Part shown: positions 38,656 to 51,370 of the stretch, piece by piece
Position numbering within the stretch: position 1 is the stretch's first letter
Layout of the letters: the number at the start of each line of letters is the position of its first letter
Assembly: GCA_910589415.1 (NCBI GenBank)
Contig: OU342632.1
Coordinates: forward strand, 17,301,507 to 17,365,506
Source of the DNA: Malachius bipustulatus
Lineage: Eukaryota; Arthropoda; Insecta; Coleoptera; Melyridae
Length of the DNA stretch: 64,000 nt
Direction of reading: 5' to 3'
Position numbers and translations under genes: made by a program
Notes under the pieces: model-generated
Database searches by the model: none
The model's input: only the letters and a program-made list of their open reading frames with translations
What the model was told of the DNA's origin: nothing

Positions 38656-41600
38656 TAATCAACTTCTGCAATCAGTGAATGGATTGCACAAACTTAATAT
38701 TTACCACAAATTTAAATTATTTATAAACAATTTGTTTAATTATTCCGCGATCGAAGATGTAGAAATTATCCATCTAATACTGTAATAAAACCGTCAGACA
38801 CGCAAGAAGCGATAGGAGAAGGGGATCATAAATAGATGACACATTAAGATTGATGGTATATTAGAAAACTCTCAATGAGCAAACCAAATAAGCAGAAAGA
38901 TGGTTAAAAGTTCCCTCTCGATCTAGGAAGATCTGTGTCACTTTTTTCGAAATGTGTATTGATAACGAGAAAGATTTGATTGCATTTCCTAACAAGTTCA
39001 AGCAGAGGCCTTAAAAGGTTCAATGAGGGTCCTCGATCTTATTTCGGATCGCATTCACAGAGCGCATACATCAGAAACAATACGTTCTCGAGTGAAAATA
39101 TTTAATAATACAGCACCGCTATAAAAGTCGTCTTTATCCCCGGCCGCGCCAACGACAAAAGCACACAAGTACCCGGTAAAAAATGACAAGTTTCCAGTGT
39201 TGATGCTCTTGAAATGGATGAAGCTAGTCAAGTGTTACTCAGCGAAATGGATACATAAGCTGCCGTATATTTCACGCTCGGACTAATACGGTAATGGTGG
39301 AGTGTATTAGGCATTTAAAGTTTGACTTTACGCGTACGAATTTGCATCACTCAACACCACTTTATTCGATTACTTGTTGACAGCGCATTACTTTCAGCGC
39401 CCTCGCGCGCTCCTCGTGACGCAAACAACGCCAGAATAAACTGACTGATGCTCGAGTACCATCATCGACTTGCAATAGAGAATGGGGCGGACCAATTTGT
39501 GGATTGTTCCGTAAAAAGTGACTCATTTTTATTCGATAACTGGAGCTCAACTATTACTGTCTGAGGATCCACTGCGTCATAATATCTTGAATCTTTCAGA
39601 ACTGTGCCCTGCAGTTTCTTTCGTTATTGCTGTCCTTTTTTCGCTTCCCGGTCAAGTTGCAGAAATGTTGTGAGTTGACAACCCAACTAACATCTGAAGC
39701 GTTTAGATTGCAGTTTACGTGCTAGCGATAGGACAGGATTACAAGTAAGGGCAGGATTGAATGGAAACTGAGAATAACATGAATTGCCCGATTATTCAGA
39801 CAGTTTGTCAAAGTTTGTCTGGTTCTGGTTATTACGGATCGGGCGGTCTCTCTATTGGACTTGGTATGTGTGTGCATGCAGCGGGGATATTTGCGGAATG
39901 GCAAGCAGCGGCAGGCAAGTGAGCCGTACGAAACGGAAGCTTCCTTCCCTCGGGACTCCGCAGTTCGTCCAATCCTGGACTTATCGAAATACATGTACAA
40001 ATAAATGCAATGCAATCCAGGCAGGTGGATATCGATTCATATCGCTCGTGGCTAGTTCGGATCGTCTGTCCGCAACCACCTCTTTCTCGGGGGACACAAC
40101 GGAGATGTTCTTAGCAGGTTATGGTGCATGGTGCATGGTGCATATAAAGGATATGTCTTCGGGATTAAGTCTACTTTTCTATTCGATCTGGTCGCATTGA
40201 ATTCACCTGGTTGTTGTAGCATACTTTGTTCGAGAGACCGGAAGAAGTTCACAATGTTCAATTTTTATAATGTCAAAATTTCCACAATAATTTAAAAATG
40301 GGATGTTTCGAATTTCAGTGGGACCCTTCCTTTTGTCTGTTCTAAGTTTTTTTCTCGGCGTCTTCGAAATATCAGAGAATTCCTTCATTCAAGCTACTTC
40401 GCTGAAGGTCAGATTTTCCAGAAACGTCGGATTTCGGAATCTATTATTAGAACAGAACACCGCGATCGCTGTAAGAAGATATAATTATGAGTTTTGCCGC
40501 GCTGCGAAAGGCACCGAGTAGGACACTTCCTGGAACTATTCTGGACTTGACGAGGGTCAGCGGAGCTGGAAACCTCATAAAGCCCCGAGTATGATGCTTT
40601 CCACGGGAATCAGTTTGAGACCCCGGTCGCTCTCTCTGATCCCGGTAATAGTCGTCGACGTTCTCGGTGTCAAATTAACACTTCTAATTTTACCTTAAAA
40701 TCTTGAGAGATCTCGGCAATTTAATATGAATGAACGAATTCGAATATATAAGTTGTTTCTTCAGTTTGAGACACTGCTTCACCTGGACCCATACAGGAGG
40801 CGATCGTCATACTTTAACACTTCTGAAAACATTGTCTTATTGGTTCGTTGACCGATGGAGGAAGTTTGCAGGGGAGTGTTGCCGAAACCAGGGAACGAAC
40901 GAAAAAATTCTGTTCTTCTTGAGGTGATATGATAAGGGTTGGCTCAAGTTATTCTGTACAGAAATTTTGGGAAAAAGTTAACTTCAGAGGACCTTCAAGA
41001 AAAAAGCAACACTTTTAGGTCCCTAACTAAAAATAATAGTTTAACGAAGCTTCCACGGAAATTTTTTTTTTTTTGATCGACCACGTTAACAAAACATGAA
41101 TCTCAAAATTTATTCAGGTGTTCTTTCCCTCGGATGGTATGAGAAAGGGGGTTAAAAGGAAAACGTAATGCACGCTCTACAAAAAAAGGGACTTACCGAA
41201 GTATTATTTTTTCAAGCAAGACTCACTTGAAATGCAGCAGCTCATTGCGCAGAATTCGATTCTCGACACGGCAAAAAAAACATATAAATTTAAGGTAGGA
41301 AGCTCTCTGCAGTCCAACAATATCTGGCACAATCTCATTTATAAATCTTTAAAAACAATCTTTCCGCATCAATAGTCCGGGCCCGGCGTAATCAAGCCGC
41401 CGAACCGACCGGGGATAAAGTGTCTGGAGAGCCGGCCAAAGGGCGGTCCTCGGGGAGCGTTGGGGCGGCCGGGTGGTCAATACGGAGCATTGCGGCAACG
41501 TGTCCGTCACAAGACGGTATCGCACACCGCAGCCAGCCGGCCTTATCGCCATCTGTCAACGCTCAATCAATACGATGACAGGAAGTTTCCAGCCCTGCCA

Positions 41601-44600
41601 GTTTCCACCGCCAACGGCCACTTATTTCTTCTTTCGTTGCTTTCCCCGCTTCCATTATTCACCAGACAATTCTCATTATTTTCCTCCCGGCTCCATATAT
41701 CGATGAGGTCGAAAGAAAGAAAAAAAACTGATCTCGCTCTCTATAATTGTAAATAATTTGTTGTCTCGTCCCATCTCATCTGAAGTCCCAGCAATCTGAG
41801 TGATTGTTTGGGAGAGGGAGATGGAGAGAGAAAGAGAGGCGATGATGCATGAACAACTTCACATCCAATTAGGCAATATTAGCGGAATAAAAACGGGAGT
41901 AATCATCCGCGAGCACGTGAAGAGCAGCGAAAGAAAGTTAATAAGTGTGGACGTTAATTCCCCTTTATTACACGGACTACATCTGTTAGCAAAGTTAATA
42001 TTTCATCCTGTAAGCTAAGCCGGCGAGCATCTCCGGCTATAATGCAATCTTTAAAGTCTTTTCATCGGATAGAAAGTAAATTCATGGTGAGCTTTAGAAT
42101 GTTCCCACTTATTGATTATGTCCGCTTTAATACCTACGAAAAGTTGAGATATTCAGAGCGAGCGACCGTTCCTCCCCTGCTCTGACATCCCTCCCAATAG
42201 CTCCGTTCACATCCCTCTCTCTATTCAAATAAAACCCGGCAACTTTCTAGTCTTGCCTTTTCCCTTATTGAAAATTAACACTCGTCGACTCCCAAACTCG
42301 CCAAACACACCCCATACCTCATATTTAGATAAAACCTTGCAGTTGTTGACGATCGTCATCGTTGAATGAAAAAGTAGCCGGCGCTGAAGCTGCGCTGAGA
42401 TACGAATGGAACGAACGAATGCAAAGCATCCCCTAGCAGAGCATTATAGAGCGCCATCACCGACGAACGATATTAGCCGGTTCTTGATCCAGGTCGACTC
42501 GACATAAAAGGAGCGGAAGGAGCTCGCGAAGCGAGTGGCTCTGACGGGACAACTTCCGGTGCCTGCGGAGGATTTCCGCAGCAATCTACCGATGTTCATT
42601 ATTTACAGACAACTCCCTGTATAATTGCTCACCGATACCGGTTCAATTAATGGCAAGCCTCCCTCTGCCTCCCCCCTCTCCAGGCAGCTTGTGTCGTAAT
42701 ATCGACTCGAGCAGGACCAACTCGACGAAAGGGAACTTTTTAATAACCGAAGACCGAAGACTTGTTTTCTGGCGCGCACGAATAACGCACCGCCGAGTGA
42801 CAAACGACAAACGAAAAACGAGTAAACAAAATCTCGCCTACTAGTCTCAATTAATTGCGTCTATCCCTCGGTAATCCGGGGTGATTGCGGCGTCTCCGGG
42901 GGGTCCGGGTTCGACTCCCGTCTCCGCATGGGCCGAGTATCAATCTGACGGGACAGCTATTGGGACACCTGGTGTTCGGGACCGTTACCTAACTCAATTA
43001 CCGGCTACCCGGAGAGAAATGTCATTAGACTAGCGCGACGTCGTTCCCCGGTTCACGACGACGTCCCCCACGCCCCCCGGACCCTCCCCCCGAGGGCGCG
43101 GTTGCCGGGTCGTGCGGGGGATCGCGAGTCCGGATCCTCGGGAGCTTGCGGCTGGAGAGAGCAGAGCAGACAACGGCGCGGACGGATCGTCGTCCGACTA
43201 GACGCGACACTGACAAATTACATCGGCTGTAACAAACAACCAACCACCGGGACCGGGACTAGGAGAGGGATCATCGTCACTCTGGGAGTGAAACTTTGCG
43301 AGAGATTATCAGCTAGATTATGCTGCATTACTCTCTCAGGGTGTAGGACGTGATCTAGAAGACCGTCCCCGGCCCTTCGGACGAACAAATCCCCCCCGTT
43401 CCTTGTAACCGGTCGTGGTGATATTTCAATTATTCGCCGAGAGATAATGCGTTTGGACCTCATCAAACATTCTCGGGAGGAGATCCTCGTTGAAGATTAA
43501 TCATTATCGATGTCAAAGAGGTTAATTTTTTATTGGACGGGGCGTCGGGCGCTTATTTCGTAAGCCTTTCCTAATAATCGTAGCCTTGAGCAAAATTCGT
43601 GTATTCACGGCTTATAACGATGAGTTAAACGCTGTGTTAGTTGATTGGTACGTAAATGTATGGAGTAGCTTAGTCGCTGACGTTTCACTCGACTATCCTA
43701 ATAGTGTTTGAGTGTGTATATTACTTTCTATCTTGTCTCAATTGAACGTCGTTGCTTTCAAACGTGATAGTAGGACAATATCAAAGCGTGTTTTTTACCC
43801 TTTTATGTATGTGTATATAGGGTACAGAGCTAATGATAAAAGTTATCTGAACTGTAAAGAATGTTTTTTCGTGTAATGTTTCGTTACCTTCGAAGTATTC
43901 TGGGTCGTTGGTGCTCGAAGGTGGTATTTTTTCCAACAACAAGGCGTGAATTTTAAATATGTTTCGGTGTGTTTGTTTCTTTTTCAGGATGTATGAGTCT
44001 TTGAAATAGAACAACCAAATGTCATCTTTTTGAATATGACAGATATTTGTATTTATTTCAATTTTCCACCGTAGAAATGTATCTCAGAGTTTTCTTTCTC
44101 TTATTAGTTCAGGCGAATCCGGCATTTTGGGTATTTTAATTTTTAATATTACCTCCTTTCTCCCAATAATTGGCTAACTTGAGTGTTTTCTAAGCTTTTG
44201 CTGAGATCGAACGAAACGGTGTTACAACACAATTAACGTAGAAGGTCCAGAGGGTTCATTCAAAACTAGACGATCTTGATCACAGGTTATAACCATGGGT
44301 TTTTTGGTATTTAGTTTATATTAGTTAGATAAAGGGTTACACTATTACAATTTCTGTAAGGGAAAAATTTTGAAGAGTAAAAGAGTAAGCTTTAAAGAAC
44401 AATGCGTCATTAATATTAAACTACATTGTTGAGTGTTGTGGATTTACCATTAACACTAACGCTACCGCTACCGCTAACACATCCGTTCGATAAACTCTTA
44501 TCGATGTCGCAATAAACGTTGGGCTGTAAATCCTGGTTTGGCAAAGTGCTGGAGTTTTATACCTTCCCGGAAAAGCATCATCTGTTCTGCACTGCACCGC

Positions 44601-46772
44601 TATAGCCGGCGTGAGCGCCAATAATACTTCCACGCTGCTTATTCAATAAAGGAATACGCTTTTCTGCAGACGAATACAAAATGTTAGTGATTTCCGACGG
44701 GGCATTAAAATAAGAAGCGAAAGTGGAACAAACGCAAAGCAAATCGTCATGAATTTATCAAATTTCGTTACGGCGGAATCGATAAAAGTTAAAAAGCCCG
44801 GAACTTTATTAATTAGAGGACGCCCCGATCGCACCGACGTCGATTTATTGCCACTTAATTAGACGGCGGAACGGCGGCGGTAGTATCAGCCAGCACTTAT
44901 GACGGATCTAATTGAAATTCTCTCCCTGTGAAGGTCCCGCGCGCTCTCCGCGCGCGCGGCACCGAAAAACAGGTTAAAGTTCTTTGTTTCCGATATGATT
45001 CCGGTATGTAAACGGGGTTGAAAAGAAGCGAGCGGACTGGTGCTGGGAGGAGAGTCACCGATCACCGTAACTCCGTAACTCCAACTCCGAGCAGTAACAA
45101 CTCCGATATTTCGGGACGAATCATAAAAGAAGTGAAGAGATTAAAGGAGGGTTGAAAGAGCAGTGGCGGCAGCGGCGGCCGCACCATCACAAGAGCCATC
45201 TCGTATAAATGCGGAACGGGCCGTCGCAGGCAGGGGCAGGGTCGAGCCGAGAGCCGAGCCCTTCATTAAGGGTTCGTGCCCAGACATGCCGAGAAGGGAT
45301 TTCCAGGCCCCGGTCCCGAGAGCTGAATAAAATCAAATCAGAAATGAAAGTTGCAAAGATTAATAGCCGGCAAAAATAGAAATTAATGAATTTTTCAACA
45401 GCCATAGAACGACGAGGGAAAAATTAAGCTTGAAGAATTTCGAGGTGTCTTATTTCGTTCGTATTTCCTTTTGATGGGGACGCGCGGGGAGCGAGCGCAC
45501 TCTCCTCTCCGTAGCCTGTAGCCGGTTCGCTCCGATATTAAAGCATTCATATTCCCGTTTCAATTACCGGGAGATGAATCGCGCGCGGATCCTGGAGTGC
45601 ACGACAAGTTAATTTATTTATTTATAAGGAAGAACGTTCCGAAGGACAAACAAACAAACAAACAACGGCGCTCCTGATATCTCAAATTGAATGCTCCCAA
45701 AATGCATCATCAACGCTTCATTTCGTCATACCTTCCACGACCCCGTTCGTTCGGCATCCTTAGGGACCAATTAACTCTTACCTTAACACGGTTTTAATAA
45801 TAATCATCTCCCGTAGTGTTAAAAGTGCATTTAAATTGACAGGCGGGCGTTTGGAGTCGTGTGGACGCGACATAACGTCATCGTCCTCCGGCCCCACATC
45901 CGGGAGGCGACAATCGGTGCGGATTGACAGCGCCTGTCCTAATTAGTCGGGCCGGGTCGGGATAACGGGATATACCGGTATAAGTAATTGCGCGTTAGGG
46001 GAGCAATTCCACGGCACGGGAGCCGTGAAGAATGCAGCCATTATCGGCACAGCGCCGCCTGTTGCATTAAACATGAGCCCAACTAGCGGCCGTTGCCGAT
46101 GAATGGCACTTTGGGACATTTCTATGTATGTACCTGCATCATAACTGACGACGGCGACGCTCCCCTTTCCTTTCTAGCAACGATTTTACTGCGAAGTGCT
46201 GTAACGATTTTATTTTTAATTTAATTATTTGTCATTGTTTAAATTTCCTCTATCAACAATCAGTTCACCGATAAAAAATAACAACAGAGCAAACGTATAA
46301 AATCGAGTATTCTGTGTATGTAATAATGAAACGATTTTGAGAAAAAATGAGAGAGGAGCAAGCCTGGCAGTAAAAAATGTTGATAGAGGAGGGCAAAAGG
46401 GGAAAATAACTCTCATAGTTTATTGAATTAAATACATTTTTAATATCCAATTACTTCATTGGTTGGTGTCGTCCTGAATGTCGTCACCCCTTTGATAATA
46501 ATTAGAATAATCCATCAACGGGTTAATAAATAAAACCTCCCTATCAAAATACATATTATCCCATGATTGATGAACTGCATTGCATAAATATAAAAACCTT
46601 CTTGCGCATCAATCGCAGAAATAGTGTATTTTTATGCGATTCAATTATCAATATTGTTGGTGGTCAATGGTGGTGGCCTGGGAAATATAAAAGTTGTTAA
46701 ATTCATAAATGGAAATCCTAAAATTGTTTCTGTAAGAAAGAAAATCACAGGTGCACGCATGGAAAATCGTGA
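38656..46772. other. Long non-coding stretch, no gene recognised
   Basis: About 8 kb without a gene I can support. The frame 39784-40200 (138 codons, +) overlaps a minus-strand frame and matches nothing. Simple sequence includes an ATGGTGC triplet repeat near 40123-40143. AT-rich blocks around 40960-41340 and 43500-44450 may hide old repeats. Confidence 0.45.
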
Positions 46773-47330
46773 AAAGCAAAAAAACATGTAAAGTCAGCGG
46801 GTGGCAGCCTAGTCCATTTTTATCAGAATGTTCATGGTCTACGTACAAAATTGGATATCATGTCTCACAATGTTCCCCTACTCACTCCGACTCCGGACAT
46901 AATTGTTTTGACTGAAACTTATCTACATCCTGGAATTAAAGATAATGAACTTGGTCTTTCTGGATACAATATCTTTAGAAGAGATAGACACAACTGTGAA
47001 AATTCCAGAAGTGGAGGTGGTGTACTGATTGCTATCAGAAGTGATTTAAATGCTGCAATACTGAATTTACCTACTACGGATGTCGAAGAATTGTTTGTTA
47101 AAGTGTCATGTTTTACTACAAATGTCATCATTGGTGCTTTTTATGCTCCTCCTAGAGCTGATATTGAGGTTTATAAACAACATGCAAAATCGGTGAAATA
47201 TTTGAAAATGAATTATGTTAATCATGAATTGGCGGTGTATGGTGATTATAATTTACCGCACACGATATGGAATAATTCAGGTTCTCTCTCTGATACTTTA
47301 TACGCTCATTGCTCCAGCAATGATATATAG
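46773..47330 (+). pseudogene. LINE endonuclease domain, frame broken
   Basis: The frame is open from just after a TGA at 46770-46772 to TAG at 47328-47330. It begins with HFYQNVHGLRTKL, the first conserved strand of the apurinic-type endonuclease. Next come PDIIVLTETYL, carrying the catalytic Glu, then RRDRHNCENSRSGGGVLIAI, IGAFYAPP and LAVYGDYNLP, carrying the Asp/Asn pair. It is cut off at SNDI, and the domain resumes in another frame at 47324. An indel of one or two bases near 47320-47330 is the simplest cause. Confidence 0.85.
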
Positions 47331-47350
47331 TCGTCCAGGGAAGTGTTGGT

Positions 47351-49672
47351 GTGATTATGAATGAATTTTCATTCTTGGGACTGTACCAGTATTTTCCTGT
47401 TCACAGGAAGAAAGGTTATACACTCGACCTTGCATTCACTAGTTATGGGGAAGGAGTCGTCAATCAGGTTGAATCAATTGATTTTCTTGTGCCAATAGAG
47501 ACCGAGAATCATGATCCTGCGTTCTTTAGTGTTCAATGTACTCCAAGTGGTGAATTGAATTGTGTTAGAGATGTATTAAATTTTTATAATGCTGATTATG
47601 ATGCTATTAACCATGCAATGGAGTGTGTGGACTGGACTGAGACTTTTTTAAATGAGTCTTTAAGTACCAATGTCGATAAATTCTACTCTTTTATTAATGG
47701 TATCATTGAAAAACATGTACCGGTCAAGAGGGATAGGTCCAGTTCGTACCCTCCATGGTTTTCTGGTGAGTTGATCTCTTTGATTGTTAATAAGAAAAAA
47801 GTTCACAAAAAGTGGTTGCAGTTCGGTGCCATGGAGGACTATATTGAATTTAAACGTATTAGGGCTCAATGTATAATGAAATCTAAATTGAATAGAAAGG
47901 AATACATTTGTAAGGTGGAGGAAAATTCTGTGAAAAATGTCAAGTATTTCTGGAATCACATAAACAGCTTGTCTAAAAACAATGGGTTTCCTGATAAAAT
48001 GTTTTTAAAGAGTGCTGAGGCCAAGGGTGGTAGAGAGATTAGCAACTTATTTGCTCGAAATTTTGAATTAGTCTATTTGAATGCCACCGATGATTTCCAT
48101 TATCAATTGTTAATCAATAATGAAAATGATATTACTATTTCTACTGATGAAATTCATAAGGCTATTAAAAATATTAAAAATAAAGCCACACTTGGTCCTG
48201 ACAAAATACCCGCAATTTTTGTAAAACAATGTATAAGTACCATTTCTAAGCCTCTGTTATGTCTGTATAATCAGTCCTTGAGTGTTGGCTCTGTGCCTTC
48301 CATTTGGAAGAAATCTTTAATAACTCCTGTATACAAATCAGGAAACAAGCATGATATACTAAACTACAGGCCAATATCTATAATGGGATGTATTGCTAAG
48401 ATATTTGACAGCATAATGACTGATAAACTAACTGAAAAATGTATTCAATTTATAGTTGGCGAACAACATGGCTTTGTTAGAGGTAGATCGACTTTGACTA
48501 ATCTGTTATTGTACAGTAGTTATGTTGCCCAGGGTCTAAATGCTAGCAGGAAAGTTGACTCCATATATCTGGATTTTCAGAAAGCTTTTGACTCTGTGAA
48601 TCACAATATACTGATTTATAAGCTCTTTAATTTTGGAATAAAGGGTTCTACCTTGAACTGGATCAAGTCATATCTATCTAGTAGAGAATTACAAGTAAAT
48701 ATTAAAGGTAATCACTCAGACACATTTATCGCTAACTCAGGTGTTCCTCAGGGATCCCATTTAGGACCCCTTTTATTTATTTTGTTTATAAATGATGTAG
48801 CTGGTAAAGTCAAGATTGCCAAAATCTTAATCTACGCAGATGACATAAAAATTTTTCTCGAAATTAATTCTCTATACGATCAAGTATGTCTTCAAAAAGA
48901 CTTGAATACGATATGGGAGTGGTCAAATGTTAATAAATTGTTTCTTAACTGTAAAAAATGCAAAGTGTTATCTTTTACTAGAGGCTCTATGAGTATATCA
49001 AGATTTTGCTATAAGTTAGATGATATGGAATTAGAATATGTTGAGCATCAAAAGGACCTTGGCGTCGTTTTTACGGAATCTTTTGACTTTAGCACTCACT
49101 TAGATGTAGCCGTTTCAAAGGCATTTAATATGTTGGGATTTGTAATACGATCTACCAAGGAATTTAACAATGTAAATACAATAGTCTACTTGTACAAGGC
49201 ACTTGTTAAGCCTATCTTGATGTATGGATCAATAATTTGGTCTCCACATTATGACACGAATGTTAAGAAATTGAATTCAGTTCAGCATAAATTTTTAAGA
49301 TATATTGCCTTTAAATCGGGTATCCCGATGGCTTTTGACGAGCATGACTACACTGAGGTGTCCTGCTTATTTGGGTTGTGCTCGTTGAAATCTTCTCATG
49401 TCTTCGAAGATTTGGTTTTTATAAAGAGGGTCAAACTGTCTTTGGTTAACTGTGCCGATATTGTAAGCTTGTTCACACCTAGAAATGTTTTATACAACTT
49501 ACGAAATGCTCGTGAACTGCAAGAAGTACATTCTGAAAGAAACTATGTACATTACTCATCAGTTAACAGGATTTGTCGCAAGTGGAATAGCTTACCACTT
49601 TGGCTTAGATCTGTTGAAAACCTGTATCAATTTAAGAATAATCTTAAAACTATTGTTATTCAATATTATTGA
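47351..49672 (+). CDS. LINE reverse transcriptase (ORF2, end of endonuclease plus RT)
   Basis: The frame has 773 codons. The N-terminal 70 or so residues finish the endonuclease (SFLGLYQYFPVHRKKGYTLD). The expected final S-D-H motif reads ENHDP at about residues 52-56, so the catalytic Asp appears to be Asn. RT landmarks follow: PVYKSGNKHDILNYRPISI near 330, EQHGFVRGRSTLTNLLL near 375, SIYLDFQKAFDSVNH near 404, GVPQGSHLGPLLF near 464 and YADD near 494. Then comes the C-terminal region with LMYGSIIWSPHY near 625 and RICRKWNSLPLWLRS near the end. The frame opens with GTG in an arbitrary position after the frameshift, so it is not a natural start. The RT is uninterrupted, suggesting a fairly recent insertion. 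It would copy its own RNA at a nicked target; this copy is probably not autonomous. Confidence 0.88.
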   Translation: MIMNEFSFLGLYQYFPVHRKKGYTLDLAFTSYGEGVVNQVESIDFLVPIETENHDPAFFSVQCTPSGELNCVRDVLNFYNADYDAINHAMECVDWTETFLNESLSTNVDKFYSFINGIIEKHVPVKRDRSSSYPPWFSGELISLIVNKKKVHKKWLQFGAMEDYIEFKRIRAQCIMKSKLNRKEYICKVEENSVKNVKYFWNHINSLSKNNGFPDKMFLKSAEAKGGREISNLFARNFELVYLNATDDFHYQLLINNENDITISTDEIHKAIKNIKNKATLGPDKIPAIFVKQCISTISKPLLCLYNQSLSVGSVPSIWKKSLITPVYKSGNKHDILNYRPISIMGCIAKIFDSIMTDKLTEKCIQFIVGEQHGFVRGRSTLTNLLLYSSYVAQGLNASRKVDSIYLDFQKAFDSVNHNILIYKLFNFGIKGSTLNWIKSYLSSRELQVNIKGNHSDTFIANSGVPQGSHLGPLLFILFINDVAGKVKIAKILIYADDIKIFLEINSLYDQVCLQKDLNTIWEWSNVNKLFLNCKKCKVLSFTRGSMSISRFCYKLDDMELEYVEHQKDLGVVFTESFDFSTHLDVAVSKAFNMLGFVIRSTKEFNNVNTIVYLYKALVKPILMYGSIIWSPHYDTNVKKLNSVQHKFLRYIAFKSGIPMAFDEHDYTEVSCLFGLCSLKSSHVFEDLVFIKRVKLSLVNCADIVSLFTPRNVLYNLRNARELQEVHSERNYVHYSSVNRICRKWNSLPLWLRSVENLYQFKNNLKTIVIQYY

Positions 49673-49899
49673 AAGTAATGACATTGTTGGATGGTTGTTG
49701 CTGGATTCGTAGATGTTTGGGGACTTATTGCTGAATGTTTACAGACTAGATCTGCCCCTGTATACCTATTAGTTACTGTTGCTGTTGTTGTTATTACTAA
49801 GTATGTACAAAATTTATGTAAATCATACAAGGGTTCGCCCGTTGACAATAAATTAAATAAATAAATAAATATTTTCACCGCTTTTTAAATGGGATTTCT

Positions 49900-51370
49900 G
49901 AAATTTTCCATAGTCAGGTCATATTAGCGTATATGGTTTACTGAGAAAATTTCATTTCATTTAGTTTGGACACGTGCCTTAGAATGGATTTTTAAATTTA
50001 ACAAAATAAAAAAAAATTGGCAAATTTAATTTTTTTTCCTTTTCCTGTGTCCGCCACTGGCTAACTTTACTTAAAAAATACTATTCTTTACACTACCTTT
50101 AATAAATTCGCAAAAAGTGAAAGGGGAATTTTGAAAACCGAAAATTTGAAATTTTAGAGGAATAAACATCATGTTAAAACTGTCTACTGGAAAAACTTCA
50201 GCTCAATTCCTTCAAAAAAGGCTAATAAACGGTTATAGAAATTTAGCCATTTTTACCCTTTTCCTACCCAGGCCACTGGCTTATTAATGAAAAATATGCA
50301 AATTTTACTGCATTAACTCAAATTTAAAATAATTTTCTTCCAATCGTGTTAATTTGGTTTAAATTTGTTTTTCTAACTTGCTTATAGGTAGGTAGGTATA
50401 GGGGTTCAAATTTTGGCAATTTTTTCTAAAATTGAAAAGGCCGCCATTTTGAAACGGCTCGATTTTACTCAAATACAGAACCAGACGCTCCTTGCGGCTA
50501 TCTTACTCATAAAAAAATTTCAGCCCCCTAGATTGAAAACTGCGACCAGAAAACCGTGCCTCATAGACGGTTTTTGTTTTTAATTTGGAGGGACACCCTG
50601 TAGAAGTAACGCAGCTTTAGGAAATTTTTTTTACGAAAATCAAATGTCATTTTGAAGTTTCACAAGGGTAAAAAATTTCGTTCACTAATCCTTAAATATG
50701 AAGCTACAGCAGCGGTTTTAAAATTTTACAGAAATAAACATCATATGAAAAAAATATTAATATCTCCGTCATTTTTCTTATTTACTTCTTGAAACTTTTA
50801 AGGGTTAAAGGATATTAGTGTACTTGCCTACTGTGAAAATTTCAGTTCAATTTCTTTAAAAATGAACTCATAAACGGTTATAGAAATTTAGACATTTTTA
50901 CCCTTTTCCTACCCACGCCACTGGCTTATTAATAAAAATAATGCCAATTTTATTGCTTTAATTCAAATTTCAAATAGTTTTCTTCCAATCTTGTTAATTT
51001 TATTTCAAAGTTTTATTGCCATCTTGCTCATACAGGGGCTCAAAAAATAGCAAATTTTCAAAAAATTCAAATGGCTGCCATTTTGAAACGGTTTGGCCGA
51101 TTTTGCTCAAGTGCAATACCAGACCACTCCTTGTGGATATCTTACTCCCACAAAAATTTCAGCCTCCTAGATTGAAAACTGCGACCTGAAATGATACCAC
51201 AAGAACCGGATTGCGGGAATTTTGAAAGGACACCCTGTAGAAGTGATTCGACTTTTGGACATTTTTTCAACGAAAATCTAAAGTCATTCTAAAGCTTTAT
51301 AAGGATCCAAAATTTCGTTTACTAATCTTCAAAAATAAAGCTACAGGAGCGTTTTGAAAATCGAAATTTC
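49900..51370 (+). repeat. Tandem repeat, two and a part units of about 640 bp
   Basis: CGGTTATAGAAATTTAG at 50230 recurs at 50875, GACACCCTGTAGAAGT at 50592 recurs at 51229, and CCTAGATTGAAAACTGCGAC recurs in both units. Further shared blocks are CTTTTCCTACCCA-GCCACTGGCTTATTAAT and GGC(C/T)GCCATTTTGAAACGG. A third, partial unit precedes them from about 49915 (TTACTGAGAAAATTTCA). The motif GGACACCCTGTAG recalls repeats common in insect genomes. No protein is encoded, and it begins right after the LINE tail. Confidence 0.75.

Larger units (their letters stand above)
46773..49869 (+). mobile_element. Nearly complete jockey/CR1-like LINE
   Basis: A non-LTR retrotransposon carrying an AP-type endonuclease followed by a reverse transcriptase, with a tail of AAAT repeats at about 49849-49869. 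The coding order and the GVPQGSHLGPLLF and YADD boxes fit the jockey/CR1 group, and there is no RNase H. The endonuclease and RT are in different frames, joined near 47325, so this copy needs one frameshift repair to encode a full ORF2. No gag-like ORF1 is recognised upstream, which suggests 5' truncation shortly before the endonuclease. Target duplications were not identified. Confidence 0.9.

Noticed and set aside
39784..40200. 138-codon open frame
   Set aside because: No domain, no homology I recognise, and an overlapping frame on the other strand. Consistent with chance.
42884..42930. tRNA-like T-loop sequence GGGTTCGACTCCCG followed by TCTCCGCA
   Set aside because: The only candidate acceptor partner (TGCGGCG at 42888) is about 23 bases away, far too close for a tRNA, and no D or anticodon arm fits.
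46639..46791. Open frame before the LINE endonuclease that might be the end of ORF1
   Set aside because: The residues (KVVKFINGNPKIVSVRKK) show no zinc knuckle or gag motif, so I could not support an ORF1 call.
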